DNA of 48,661 nucleotides from Microbacteriaceae bacterium (GTDB lineage: Bacteria > Actinomycetota > Actinomycetes > Actinomycetales > Microbacteriaceae). Made by a program: the position numbers and the translations under genes. Of the stretch, positions 40,219-48,661 are shown one piece after another. The stretch lies in assembly GCA_018666065.1 (NCBI GenBank), contig JABJAO010000011.1, positions 1 through 48,661 on the forward strand, written 5' to 3'. Position 1 is the stretch's first letter, and each line of letters opens with the position of its first letter. The notes below the pieces were generated by a model. That model saw only the letters and a program-made list of their open reading frames with translations, did no database searches and was not told the origin of the DNA.

Positions 40219-40893
40219 CTAGGTGGCGGGGGGCCGTTTTCCCGTGATTGCCGTCCCGATGCGCAGGTGTGTCGCACCGGCGGCTATTGCCTCACGAAAG
40301 TCACCCGACATGCCCAAAGAGAGGTCGGTCGCCGCTGGCGCGATGGCCTGCACTCCCGCCTGGTACGACACCACGCGCTCAAATGCTCGTGCGGGCTCTT
40401 CGTCCTGGGGTGCAACCGCCATAATTCCGCGCAGACGCAGGTTCCCTGCCGCCAACACGTGCTCAGCAAGCTTCACCAGGTCCTCGGGCTCGACACCCCC
40501 ACGACCGGGCACATCGGTGAGGTTGACCTCGAGAAAAACGTCGACGTTACCCTCGTATTTCGCCAGTGCATCCACCAGCGACGTCCGATCAACGGAATGG
40601 ATGACATCGCAATACGCGGCCACGGCCCGGGCTTTGTTCGATTGCAACTGGCCGACAAAGTGCCAGGTCACATCGAGATCACTCAGTTCTGCGCTCTTAG
40701 CCGACGCCTCTTGATGGCGGTTCTCCCCCACGTTGCGAACACCCAGCTCATAAAGCTCACGAACGAGTTCGGCCGGGTGAAACTTGGTCACCACGATTGT
40801 GGTGACCTCCGCCGGAGAGCGCCCAACGTCGAGGCAGGCCACCTCCACGTCGCGCTGGATGGAATGCCACCGATCCGCGAGCGTGTCGGCCAC
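40219..40893 (-). CDS. YggS-family PLP-binding protein (PLPBP)
   Basis: VTTIVVTKFHPAELVRELYELGVRNVGENRHQEASAK; WHFVGQLQSNKARAV; LSLGMSGDFREAIAAGATHLRIGTAI. Confidence 0.94.
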   Translation of the reverse strand: MADTLADRWHSIQRDVEVACLDVGRSPAEVTTIVVTKFHPAELVRELYELGVRNVGENRHQEASAKSAELSDLDVTWHFVGQLQSNKARAVAAYCDVIHSVDRTSLVDALAKYEGNVDVFLEVNLTDVPGRGGVEPEDLVKLAEHVLAAGNLRLRGIMAVAPQDEEPARAFERVVSYQAGVQAIAPAATDLSLGMSGDFREAIAAGATHLRIGTAITGKRPPAT

Positions 40894-40901
40894 GAGTATC
40901 C

Positions 40902-42038
40902 CTACCGCAGGAATTCGGGAACGTCGAGTTCGCCGTCGTCGTCCGCTTCAGCAGCGAATGCCGGTGCTTCCTCGGCGGGAATGGAGGGCTGCTGCTCAGA
41001 AGGCAGAAGCCACGACTCCTCCGCCACCGGCTCTACGTTGTCGCTTGCGCTGACGGGCTGTGCGGCGGGCACTGGCGCTGCGGAGCGCTGCTGGGATTCG
41101 TCGAAGCCCGCGGCAACCACTGTCACCCGCACCTCATCTCCCAACGAGTCGTCAATGACAGCACCAAACATGATGTTGGCATCCGGGTGGACTGCTTCCT
41201 CGACCAACTTGGCAGCGTCGTTGATTTCGTAGAGTCCCAGGTTGGAGCCACCTTGAATCGAGAGCAGAACCCCCTGGGCGCCCTCGATGCTCGATTCGAG
41301 CAGAGGAGACGCTACGGCGAGCTCTGCAGCCTTGACAGCCCGGTCAGCGCCTCTGGCCGACCCAATGCCCATCAGGGCTGTTCCAGCATCCTGCATGACC
41401 GATTTCACGTCCGCGAAATCCAAGTTGATCAACCCGGGCGTGGTGATGAGATCGGTGATGCCCTGAACCCCGGCCAGCAGAACGTGATCGGCTGTCTCAA
41501 AGGCTTCCAGCATGCTGATGGTGCGATCTGAAATCTCGAGCAGACGGTCATTGGGAACGACAATCAGAGTGTCCACTTCGTCCTTGAGGGCCTGAACCCC
41601 GACCTCCGCTTGCGACATCCGACGCTTACCCTCAAACGCGAAAGGCTTTGTCACGATCCCAACGGTTAGGGCGCCGATGGATTTTGCAATGCGAGCCACC
41701 ACGGGTGCCCCACCGGTCCCGGTCCCGCCACCTTCGCCTGCAGTGACAAACACCATGTCGGCTCCCGCGAGGGCTTGCTCGATTTCTTCTTGGTGGTCCT
41801 CTGCTGCTCGACGACCCACCTCGGGGTCGGCGCCCGCGCCGAGTCCGCGAGTCAGGTCGCGACCAACGTCGAGTTTCACATCCGCGTCACTCATCAAGAG
41901 CGCCTGCGCGTCGGTGTTGATGGCGATAAATTCCACACCCCGCAACCCTCGATCAATCATGCGATTGACGGCGTTGACGCCACCACCGCCGACCCCCACT
42001 ACTTTGATCAAAGCGTGGTAGTTGTGTTGACCGGGCAC
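40902..42038 (-). CDS. ftsZ: Cell division protein FtsZ
   Basis: [56 protein letters not shown] start with AAAGGAG RBS. Confidence 0.97.
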   Translation of the reverse strand: MPGQHNYHALIKVVGVGGGGVNAVNRMIDRGLRGVEFIAINTDAQALLMSDADVKLDVGRDLTRGLGAGADPEVGRRAAEDHQEEIEQALAGADMVFVTAGEGGGTGTGGAPVVARIAKSIGALTVGIVTKPFAFEGKRRMSQAEVGVQALKDEVDTLIVVPNDRLLEISDRTISMLEAFETADHVLLAGVQGITDLITTPGLINLDFADVKSVMQDAGTALMGIGSARGADRAVKAAELAVASPLLESSIEGAQGVLLSIQGGSNLGLYEINDAAKLVEEAVHPDANIMFGAVIDDSLGDEVRVTVVAAGFDESQQRSAAPVPAAQPVSASDNVEPVAEESWLLPSEQQPSIPAEEAPAFAAEADDDGELDVPEFLR

Positions 42039-42119
42039 CGGATCTCCTTTGAGGTAAACCTTAAAGCTTTAGTTGAAGATGAGAGTTTTATTCACTTTTG
42101 TTCTGCACTGACCGTACGG

Positions 42120-42153
42120 CGCCCGGAGTCATCACTCGGGCAGGCTCCGGGCG
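42120..42153 (-). repeat. Inverted repeat in ftsQ-ftsZ intergenic region
   Basis: CGCCCGGAG (42120-42128) / CTCCGGGCG (42145-42153), perfect 9-bp stem, 16-nt loop. Confidence 0.7.
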
Positions 42154-42183
42154 TGTCGCAGAACCCGAAAACACAAGGAAAAC

Positions 42184-43035
42184 TCAGCCCCTGGTGCGGA
42201 CGACCACACTGTCAGGGGTGGTGACGTCAATGATCTTCGTGTCGCCATCCCCCAGAGCGATGAGGCTTGCAGCGAGCACCCGCGCTTTCGCGGGAGAACG
42301 CTCGGAACTGCCCCACACGACCTCGTGAGAACTCCCACGAATGGTGAAGCGGACATCATCCAGAGTGGTTGCCGTGACGCCCTCTACCTGCACCAACAAC
42401 TCATCGGGGAGAGCCAGGAGCACGCGAGAAATAGCCGTAAAGCTCGGAGAGTCGGTCTCTGGCTGCACCAGGATCTGGGGCAAACCCTGCGGGAGAATCG
42501 CTTCCTCCCACAACACGACACCTGCCGCGTCTACGATCTCGAAGGCTTCGCGTCCTCGAAACGCGCCGAGTGGCTTGCGCTCCACAATGCTGACCACCAG
42601 CGTTCCCGGCGGCTCCAGGCGCGTTTCAAAAGCCTGAATCAGGGTGAGCGGCTCTAGAGCGCTGGCAACGCGCTCATCGCTCACCCGGGCCAGTGGCTCG
42701 CCGTATAGCCCGGCCAGCGCTTGCTCAATGTGAGCCGGAGTCACTCGAGTGCCTCCCTCCACGCGAACGTCCCGCAGCGCAAGAGCCGGGGAGAGCGTCA
42801 AGACGATGACGCTCAAGACCAAGAGACCCACACTTCCCAGCGAAATGGCCCACGTAATTCTCCGACACCGGGTGGCCTCGGTGAATCGCCGATACTCCGC
42901 CTTCTCCGCTGAGACACGCTGGCGCGAGGCCTGCTTGACCTTTGCCGAGGAGGGCGAGGGCTGGGCGCGCTTCGCTGGCGCTTTGCTGGGCCTGCGGGGC
43001 GAAAAACCCTCGGGTCTATCCACCCGAGGCCTCAT
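42184..43035 (-). CDS. ftsQ: Cell division protein FtsQ
   Basis: Single TM then POTRA-like region (LRDVRVEGGTRVTPAHIEQALAGLYGEPLARV); start at ATG 43035 overlapping murC end. Confidence 0.9.
   Translation of the reverse strand: MRPRVDRPEGFSPRRPSKAPAKRAQPSPSSAKVKQASRQRVSAEKAEYRRFTEATRCRRITWAISLGSVGLLVLSVIVLTLSPALALRDVRVEGGTRVTPAHIEQALAGLYGEPLARVSDERVASALEPLTLIQAFETRLEPPGTLVVSIVERKPLGAFRGREAFEIVDAAGVVLWEEAILPQGLPQILVQPETDSPSFTAISRVLLALPDELLVQVEGVTATTLDDVRFTIRGSSHEVVWGSSERSPAKARVLAASLIALGDGDTKIIDVTTPDSVVVRTRG
43002..43029 (-). terminator. Putative intrinsic terminator/attenuator at murC-ftsQ junction
   Basis: Minus strand CCTCGGGT-GGATAG-ACCCGAGG followed by GTTTTT; perfect 8-bp GC-rich stem, 6-nt loop containing the murC TAG stop. 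Confidence 0.6.
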
Positions 43036-44425
43036 CGCGACGCCTCTTCGCGGCCAAGAGCTGCGGGACGATTTGGTAGAGGTCTCCCGTGGACATCGTG
43101 AGAACAATGTCACCCGGCATAGCTCGCGTCACAGCGAGCTCGCACGCCGCGTCCCATGCAGGCTCAAACTCGAACGACGAACCCGAGGCCATCCGATCCA
43201 GAATCAGCTGCGTGGTGACGCCCTCGATGGGGTCCTCTCGGGATCCAAAAATATCGAGAAATATCGTGTGATCGCTTCCCTGGGAAAAAGCGTCGGCAAG
43301 CTCCCCGGCCATGTATTGCGTCCGGGAATACAGGTGTGGCTGAAACATCGTGATGACGGAGCCATCCCCGGCAACAGCGTGCGCAGTTTCCAGGGCAGCT
43401 GCGACTTCGGTGGGGTGGTGTGCGTGGTCGTCATAGAAACGAACTCCGCCAATCTCTGCGTGAAATTGGAACCGGCGATCGGCACCTTGGAAGCCACTGG
43501 CAGCATCCGCGGCATCCTGGAGTGAGAACCCAGTCGCAATCAGGGTTGCGATTACTCCCGTGGCGTTGAGCGCCGGGAGCCGACCGGGGACACCGAGCTC
43601 GCACTGAGCGCTCTCCCCCTGATACGTCACACTAAAGCGCGCTCGGGGACCCGCCACCAGATCGGTTATCTGGACGGTGGCATCGGGATGTACGCCATAG
43701 GTGATGACCCGCGCCGATGGTTCCATACGCGCGGCCAGGTGCCGAGTGCCCTCGTCATCGGCACACAGCACCACAGCCTCGCGCGCGGTGCGGGCAAAAT
43801 CGTCGAACGCGTCGTAAATCGCATCGAGCGTTCCATAAAAATCCAGATGGTCGGGTGCGATGTTGGTAATCATCACCACGGCAGGGTCGTATCCCACAAA
43901 CGATCGATCGGATTCGTCCGCTTCGATGACGAAAAGGTCGTCGGTGCCCCATCGAGAGGACACGCCCCACTCGCTGATGACTCCCCCGTTCACCGCTCCA
44001 ACCGGAAGTCCACAGCGATCCAACGCGGTAGCGAGCATGGCCGTGGAGGTGGTCTTCCCGTGGGAGCCCGCAACCGCCAGAACCCGTTTACCTCGGATTA
44101 TCCAGCGCAGCGCTTCGGAGCGATGAAGGATCGTGAGTCCGCGGGCTGTGGCTTCCGCGAATTCGGGATTGTTCTCGCGGACCGCACTCGAGACGACGAC
44201 CGTATCTGCCGAACCGAGGTGGCTGGCGTCGTGCCCAATGTGCACAGGTATGCCCGCTGATTCCAGCGACTCGGTCACCTCCGAGGCAAAGCGGTCTGAG
44301 CCGGTCACGACCAGGCCACGCTCTCTCAAGACTCGGGCAATTCCGCTCATCCCCGAACCGCCCACCCCAATGCAGTGAACCTGGCCAAGCTCCGCGGGGA
44401 TTTCTCTGCCTATCTCCGGTCTCAT
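43016..44425 (-). CDS. murC: UDP-N-acetylmuramate--L-alanine ligase
   Basis: HCIGVGGSGMSGIARVLRERG; VLAVAGSHGKTTSTAMLATAL (intact P-loop); DDHAHHPTEVAAAL. Confidence 0.96.
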   Translation of the reverse strand: MRPEIGREIPAELGQVHCIGVGGSGMSGIARVLRERGLVVTGSDRFASEVTESLESAGIPVHIGHDASHLGSADTVVVSSAVRENNPEFAEATARGLTILHRSEALRWIIRGKRVLAVAGSHGKTTSTAMLATALDRCGLPVGAVNGGVISEWGVSSRWGTDDLFVIEADESDRSFVGYDPAVVMITNIAPDHLDFYGTLDAIYDAFDDFARTAREAVVLCADDEGTRHLAARMEPSARVITYGVHPDATVQITDLVAGPRARFSVTYQGESAQCELGVPGRLPALNATGVIATLIATGFSLQDAADAASGFQGADRRFQFHAEIGGVRFYDDHAHHPTEVAAALETAHAVAGDGSVITMFQPHLYSRTQYMAGELADAFSQGSDHTIFLDIFGSREDPIEGVTTQLILDRMASGSSFEFEPAWDAACELAVTRAMPGDIVLTMSTGDLYQIVPQLLAAKRRRDEASGG

Positions 44426-45522
44426 GACCGCTCACCTTTCTTCGGGTCTCCGAGGGCCCCGGCCATCACCTGGACAAACGCTTCCGCGGCATCCGCCCGT
44501 CCCAGCCCCTTCGCGCGTGCGCGCATACTCTCCAGGGCGACATCGTCATTGAGTAGCGGGAGGACGGTCGTGCGCACAGCGGCGGGGGTGAAATCGGAGT
44601 CCCCCACCAGTACGGCAGCACCGGCCTGCAAGGAATTGCCTGCGTTCTTTTCCTGCTCACCGTTTCCCACGGGATAGGGAACAAATACGGCGGGCAAGCC
44701 TAAGAGCTGAATTTCAGACACCGTCGCCGCTCCCGCACGAGAGATCACGGCTGTGGCGGCGGCGAACGCGAGATCCATGCGGTCGCAGTAGCGAAGAGCC
44801 ACGTAACCCGGTCCCACAGAGGCTGGAAGGGGGTTTCGATTGCCCACGATGTGGAGAATTTGCCACCCGGCGGCCAGGAGATCGGCTGCAACAGCTTCGA
44901 TTGTCGAGTTGATCGTCACCGAACCCTGTGAGCCACCAGTCACCACAAGAGTCTTTTTCCGCGCCGAGAGTCCAAAGTGCTTGCGGGCATCAGAGACGCT
45001 CGTGCGTGTGGTGGGGTGAGTAATGGCGCGGGCCATCGGCATACCCAGCAGCTTCGCGCCGGGAAGGTTTGTCACAGAAAACGTGGTGACGACGTGGCGG
45101 GTGAGCCGTGCACCCCATCGGTTGGCAAACCCTGCGACAGCGTTCGCCTCATGAATAACGAGCGGCACCCGCGCTAGCCAGGCCGCAACATACACAGGTG
45201 CCGACACGTATCCACCGAAGCCGGCCACAATCTTCGCGCGATGGGAGCGGATGATGCGAAAACTTGCCACAACAGCGGCGATAAAGCGCGGCACAAACAT
45301 AAGCGCCCTCAACGACAATCGTCTCGGCAACGGCAATCTTCCGATGGTGACGAGGGCATACCCAGCCTCAGGGACAAGCCGCGTCTCTAACCCCTCCTTC
45401 GTGCCCACAACGAGAATTTCCGCGGGGGTCGCTACTTCGTGGCGGATGAGCTCGTGCGCTACGGCAAGCAGCGGGTTCACGTGCCCGGCGGTGCCTCCAC
45501 CGGCAAGAAGCACTCGAGTCAT
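44422..45522 (-). CDS. murG: UDP-GlcNAc--MurNAc-pentapeptide-undecaprenol transferase
   Basis: VLLAGGGTAGHVNPLLAVAHEL; GFGGYVSAPVYVAAWLARVPLVIHEANAVAGFANRWGAR. Confidence 0.96.
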   Translation of the reverse strand: MTRVLLAGGGTAGHVNPLLAVAHELIRHEVATPAEILVVGTKEGLETRLVPEAGYALVTIGRLPLPRRLSLRALMFVPRFIAAVVASFRIIRSHRAKIVAGFGGYVSAPVYVAAWLARVPLVIHEANAVAGFANRWGARLTRHVVTTFSVTNLPGAKLLGMPMARAITHPTTRTSVSDARKHFGLSARKKTLVVTGGSQGSVTINSTIEAVAADLLAAGWQILHIVGNRNPLPASVGPGYVALRYCDRMDLAFAAATAVISRAGAATVSEIQLLGLPAVFVPYPVGNGEQEKNAGNSLQAGAAVLVGDSDFTPAAVRTTVLPLLNDDVALESMRARAKGLGRADAAEAFVQVMAGALGDPKKGERS

Positions 45523-46751
45523 CGCGCAGATCTCTGCCGGGCAGGTGGCGCGCTGACGGAGACGGCATCATGGCGGTTGACCGCCATGACCACTCCCACC
45601 GCGATGAGCGAGGACATCAGCGCCGACCCGCCCACCGACATGAAGGGTAGCGGGACTCCGAGAACGGGAAGAACTTCGAGCACCACGGCGATGTTGATCA
45701 GCGCCTGTCCAATCAACCAGACCATGACTCCGCCGGTCACCAGACGCGCAAAAGGGTCCGGCTGGTTGCGCACCAGCCGTGCCATGGCGACGGCCAAAAC
45801 AACAAAGGACACAATGACCATGCTCGTGCCGATGAGGCCGAGTTCCTCCCCCACTATGGCAAAGATGAAGTCTGTTTCGGCCTCAGGTAGCCACGACCAT
45901 TTGGCGCGGGAATTTCCCAGTCCCACCCCGAAGACTCCGCCGGATCCCAGCGCAAATGTGGAGTGCACAATTTGCCAGCAGCTCCCCAAGTAGTCGTCCT
46001 CCGTGCAGCCGGAGAACCACGTCATGATGCGAGAAATCCTTGATGGACTGAGCAGCGCCAGGAACGCTACACCGGCTCCAATCACGGCGACCACGGTCAG
46101 CAGGTGACTCATGCGAGCGCCCGCCAGGAAAACAATGCCCAGGGCAATCAGGGTCATTACTCCCATAGTTCCCAGATCCTGGCCCATGACAACCAGGCTG
46201 AGGGCAATCAGGACCCCCAGGCCGAGGGATCGAACCAAGGTGCGGTAGTCCTCAACATCGTCTATTCGGTCCGCAAGAATCGCTGCCATCCACATGATCA
46301 TCGCGACCTTCAGAATTTCAGACGGCTGCCCTGTCAAACCCGCGATATTGACCCAGTTCGTGTTACCCCCTGAGGTAATACCCAGCGGTGTGAAGACCAA
46401 GCCCTGCAGGAGCAGAGCACCAAGAAAGAGTGTGGGTGCCATTTTCTTGAGACTTCGAGGGGGAAAGCGAGAAATGACGAGCATCATCGGAATACCCAAC
46501 AGGACCCAGATAACTTGCCGGAAAAAGGTGGCAAAGAAATTCCCATCGTTGCCAAGGGCTGAGCCCACAAAAGACGACGACAGCACCATGACCAGTCCAA
46601 AAATGACCAGGAAAAACACCATCGACACCATGACGACGAAGTCAGCAGATTCATGCCCGAAGAGCCGCTTCACCGTGACGGTGACACGAGGAGCGGACGC
46701 TCGAGCAGCCGTCTGGGTCATCGCCACCTCACCTGCCTCACGCTGACACAA
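45519..46751 (-). CDS. ftsW: Peptidoglycan polymerase/division protein FtsW
   Basis: SEDS signatures (SRAKWSWLPEAETDFIFAIVGEELGLIGTSMVI; GVPLPFMSVGGSALMSSLIAVG). Confidence 0.95.
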   Translation of the reverse strand: MCQREAGEVAMTQTAARASAPRVTVTVKRLFGHESADFVVMVSMVFFLVIFGLVMVLSSSFVGSALGNDGNFFATFFRQVIWVLLGIPMMLVISRFPPRSLKKMAPTLFLGALLLQGLVFTPLGITSGGNTNWVNIAGLTGQPSEILKVAMIMWMAAILADRIDDVEDYRTLVRSLGLGVLIALSLVVMGQDLGTMGVMTLIALGIVFLAGARMSHLLTVVAVIGAGVAFLALLSPSRISRIMTWFSGCTEDDYLGSCWQIVHSTFALGSGGVFGVGLGNSRAKWSWLPEAETDFIFAIVGEELGLIGTSMVIVSFVVLAVAMARLVRNQPDPFARLVTGGVMVWLIGQALINIAVVLEVLPVLGVPLPFMSVGGSALMSSLIAVGVVMAVNRHDAVSVSAPPARQRSAR

Positions 46752-46851
46752 CCTTCATCCCCTGCTTGATAGAGAGGACACCCCATAAGTGTGCGGGGAA
46801 AACCACCAAACAACGGCTAAGGCACGCCGAATGGACCAACGCCTTCAGGTC

Positions 46852-47859
46852 CTAGGGCAGGCTCAACACTCCGGCGATCAGGGCCGGTTCGACGTCACGA
46901 GAGCGGGCAATGGCCACAGCCGCCAATATCGCAGGAATGTCCCCGGGGATGTCCCATCCGGCTTCTGCAAGCTCGTCAACTGTTGAAATCTCGAGCGCCT
47001 GGTTGGCGCGGTCCTCCAGGAATGCGCGATCCACGATAATTCCTTCGACCACACCGATGTCGCTCATGCCCGGCGAGTCCAGGCCGATACCAATGGCCCT
47101 GGCGCCCTCCACAACATCGGCGTCAGCAACCTGAGATTCCGAGGGCCCCACCCCTTTGCGATAGACGCAGGCCAGTGTTGTTCCATCGAAGAACACTCCC
47201 GACTCTGCGGGACTGCCCTCACCCCAGGACACCGTAACCCTGGGGCTTACCGGACTGTCGGGAAAACGCTCTTTCCATACAAGTGAAGCTGGAGAGACCT
47301 GAATAATCAGAGCCGAATAGGGACGGGGCTCCCGCAGAGCATCCAGGAGGGGTGGCGCCTGAAAGCCAACCACCCTCGTGGGGTGCGAAGCAGCCTGGAA
47401 AATTCTCTGTGCGAGCCCCACCGTCGTGTCACTATCGCCGCTGTGCTGGACCAGAATCCACTCCGCGGGCTCACCGCTCTTATCTCGCAACCGCCACGCA
47501 AGATTGAGATCGGACAACACCGGGACACCCGCATGGGAAAGCTGGACCACCACGGGATCTGTCGGCGCAACCCCGGGTGACACAACAGCAAAATCAGGGT
47601 CGATTCCCTCAAGCGCCGCGTGCCGTTGAGTATCGTCAGATTCGACAATTACCCGAGCGCCCACCACTTCGGAGAGCTTCACAATGTCTGGAGCGGCTTC
47701 GGCCGCTATGACCGTGACATCACAGCCCAGCTCGCACAGTGTGTCGACGATGGCGAAGCCGGTGTGTCCAAGGCCGATGACAACGGCACGCAGACCCGAC
47801 CACGGCGAATGCCAACTTGTGAGATTTTCCGGGGCGGCACTACTCAACGACTGAGCCAC
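46852..47859 (-). CDS. Degenerate MurD-like protein (P-loop and C-terminal ligase domain missing)
   Basis: Occupies murD slot between mraY and ftsW; MurD-like N-domain (VVIGLGHTGFAIVDTLCELGCDVTV...FAVVSPGVAPTDPVVVQLSHAGVPVLSDLNLAWRL) and mid-domain (TTLACVYRKGVGPSESQVADADVVEGARAIGIGLDSPGMSDIGVVEGIIVDRAF) retained, GTNGKTT replaced by HSGDSDTT, stops at domain 2/3 boundary. Confidence 0.85.
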   Translation of the reverse strand: MAQSLSSAAPENLTSWHSPWSGLRAVVIGLGHTGFAIVDTLCELGCDVTVIAAEAAPDIVKLSEVVGARVIVESDDTQRHAALEGIDPDFAVVSPGVAPTDPVVVQLSHAGVPVLSDLNLAWRLRDKSGEPAEWILVQHSGDSDTTVGLAQRIFQAASHPTRVVGFQAPPLLDALREPRPYSALIIQVSPASLVWKERFPDSPVSPRVTVSWGEGSPAESGVFFDGTTLACVYRKGVGPSESQVADADVVEGARAIGIGLDSPGMSDIGVVEGIIVDRAFLEDRANQALEISTVDELAEAGWDIPGDIPAILAAVAIARSRDVEPALIAGVLSLP

Positions 47860-48661
47860 TCCAGGTAGAACAGGCCAGCTCCCACAGCTGCAAACAACCC
47901 GGCAATTAGCCAGAACCGCACCACGATCGTGACTTCTGCCCAGCCCTTGATTTCATAATGATGATGCAGCGGGGAGGAGTAGAAAATCCGTCGACCCCCG
48001 GTGGCCTTGAAATACAAGCGCTGAAGAATGACCGACCCGGTCAGAATGACAAAGAGTCCCCCGACAATCGGGAGGAGAATTTCGGTGCGGGAGAAGAGCG
48101 CTAACGCGGCAACTCCCCCACCCAGAGCCAGCGAGCCCGTATCGCCCATGAAAATCTTTGCAGGTGAGGTGTTCCACCACAGGAACCCAATCAAACTGGC
48201 AGCCGCTATCGCCGCCACAGCAGTGAGCTCCAGTGAGTCACGGACCTCGTAACACTTATAGAGGACGTCTTCATCGGGGAAGGCTCGGTAGCACGACTGG
48301 TTGAACTGCCAGAACGTAATCATCACGTAGGCGACAAAAACCAAAATGGTCGAACCGCTGGCAAGCCCATCAAGACCGTCGGTCAGATTCACCGCGTTGG
48401 AGGTTCCCACGATGATCAGCGTCGCCCAGATCGCAAACGCTACGACGGCAGCCCAGTACCCCCACTCCACAAACGACACGACATCGGCGCCCCGCACGAG
48501 GGAAATTCCCTGTGCAGCGGGCGTGACACCGTTGTCATCGGCGAACGAGAGTGCGCCCCACGCAAACGCAATAGAGACAGCCAGTTGGCCGATGACTTTG
48601 CCTCGCGGAGACAATCCCAATGACTGCTGGCGCCGGACTTTGGAAAAATCATCAAGGAAAC
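47844..48661 (-). CDS. mraY: Phospho-N-acetylmuramoyl-pentapeptide-transferase (partial, 5' end beyond window)
   Basis: Frame extends to the edge: FLDDFSKVRRQQSLGLSPRGKVIGQ; NAVNLTDGLDGLASG; MGDTGSLALGG; PLHHHYEIKGWAE. Confidence 0.96.
   Translation of the reverse strand, partial: FLDDFSKVRRQQSLGLSPRGKVIGQLAVSIAFAWGALSFADDNGVTPAAQGISLVRGADVVSFVEWGYWAAVVAFAIWATLIIVGTSNAVNLTDGLDGLASGSTILVFVAYVMITFWQFNQSCYRAFPDEDVLYKCYEVRDSLELTAVAAIAAASLIGFLWWNTSPAKIFMGDTGSLALGGGVAALALFSRTEILLPIVGGLFVILTGSVILQRLYFKATGGRRIFYSSPLHHHYEIKGWAEVTIVVRFWLIAGLFAAVGAGLFYLEWLSR

Noticed and set aside
46789-46986. Small plus-strand ORF near the murD-ftsW spacer as a possible missing MurD domain
   Set aside because: Opposite strand and no MurD-C resemblance.
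1-48661. CRISPR arrays, prophage, transposons or defence islands
   Set aside because: No direct-repeat arrays, integrases, transposases or phage genes seen; the window is syntenic core genome.

Overview
The 48.7 kb window is a gene-dense, GC-rich chromosomal segment from an actinobacterium, most likely a compact-genome Microbacteriaceae (inferred from synteny and protein motifs). From left to right it holds: an SOS mutagenesis cassette imuA'-imuB-dnaE2 on the minus strand (dnaE2 runs off the left edge, so the ORF track misses it) with a perfect LexA box; a SulP transporter; tRNA-Leu(GAG) with a hairpin terminator; uppP; a PAC2 protein; a HAD hydrolase; trmI-FKBP-pafB-pafC-tatA-tatC-helY-lnt; a GDPD; SDR; NUDIX; trpD; the bc1-aa3 respiratory genes (ctaE-qcrCAB and ctaCDF); erpA; DUF3043; pyrD; nrdR; hisD; a flavin reductase; dnaE1; rluD; divIVA; yggT; sepF; yggS; and the division/cell-wall cluster ftsZ-ftsQ-murC-murG-ftsW-[murD-like]-mraY. 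No phage, transposon or CRISPR was seen. Main points for follow-up: (1) the protein in the murD slot is an intact 335-codon ORF that has lost the ATP-binding P-loop and the whole C-terminal ligase domain; (2) a terminator-like hairpin plus T-run sits on the murC stop and the first ftsQ codons; (3) PafBC is retained although the Pup/proteasome genes are absent from their usual slot; (4) the SOS cassette has a LexA-overlapped promoter that looks leaderless, and the ImuB clamp motif appears degenerate; (5) several genes share a TANNNT-N6-9-start promoter geometry; (6) three convergent gene pairs share a single CTAG as both stop codons. All family calls come from reading motifs by eye; no database search was run.
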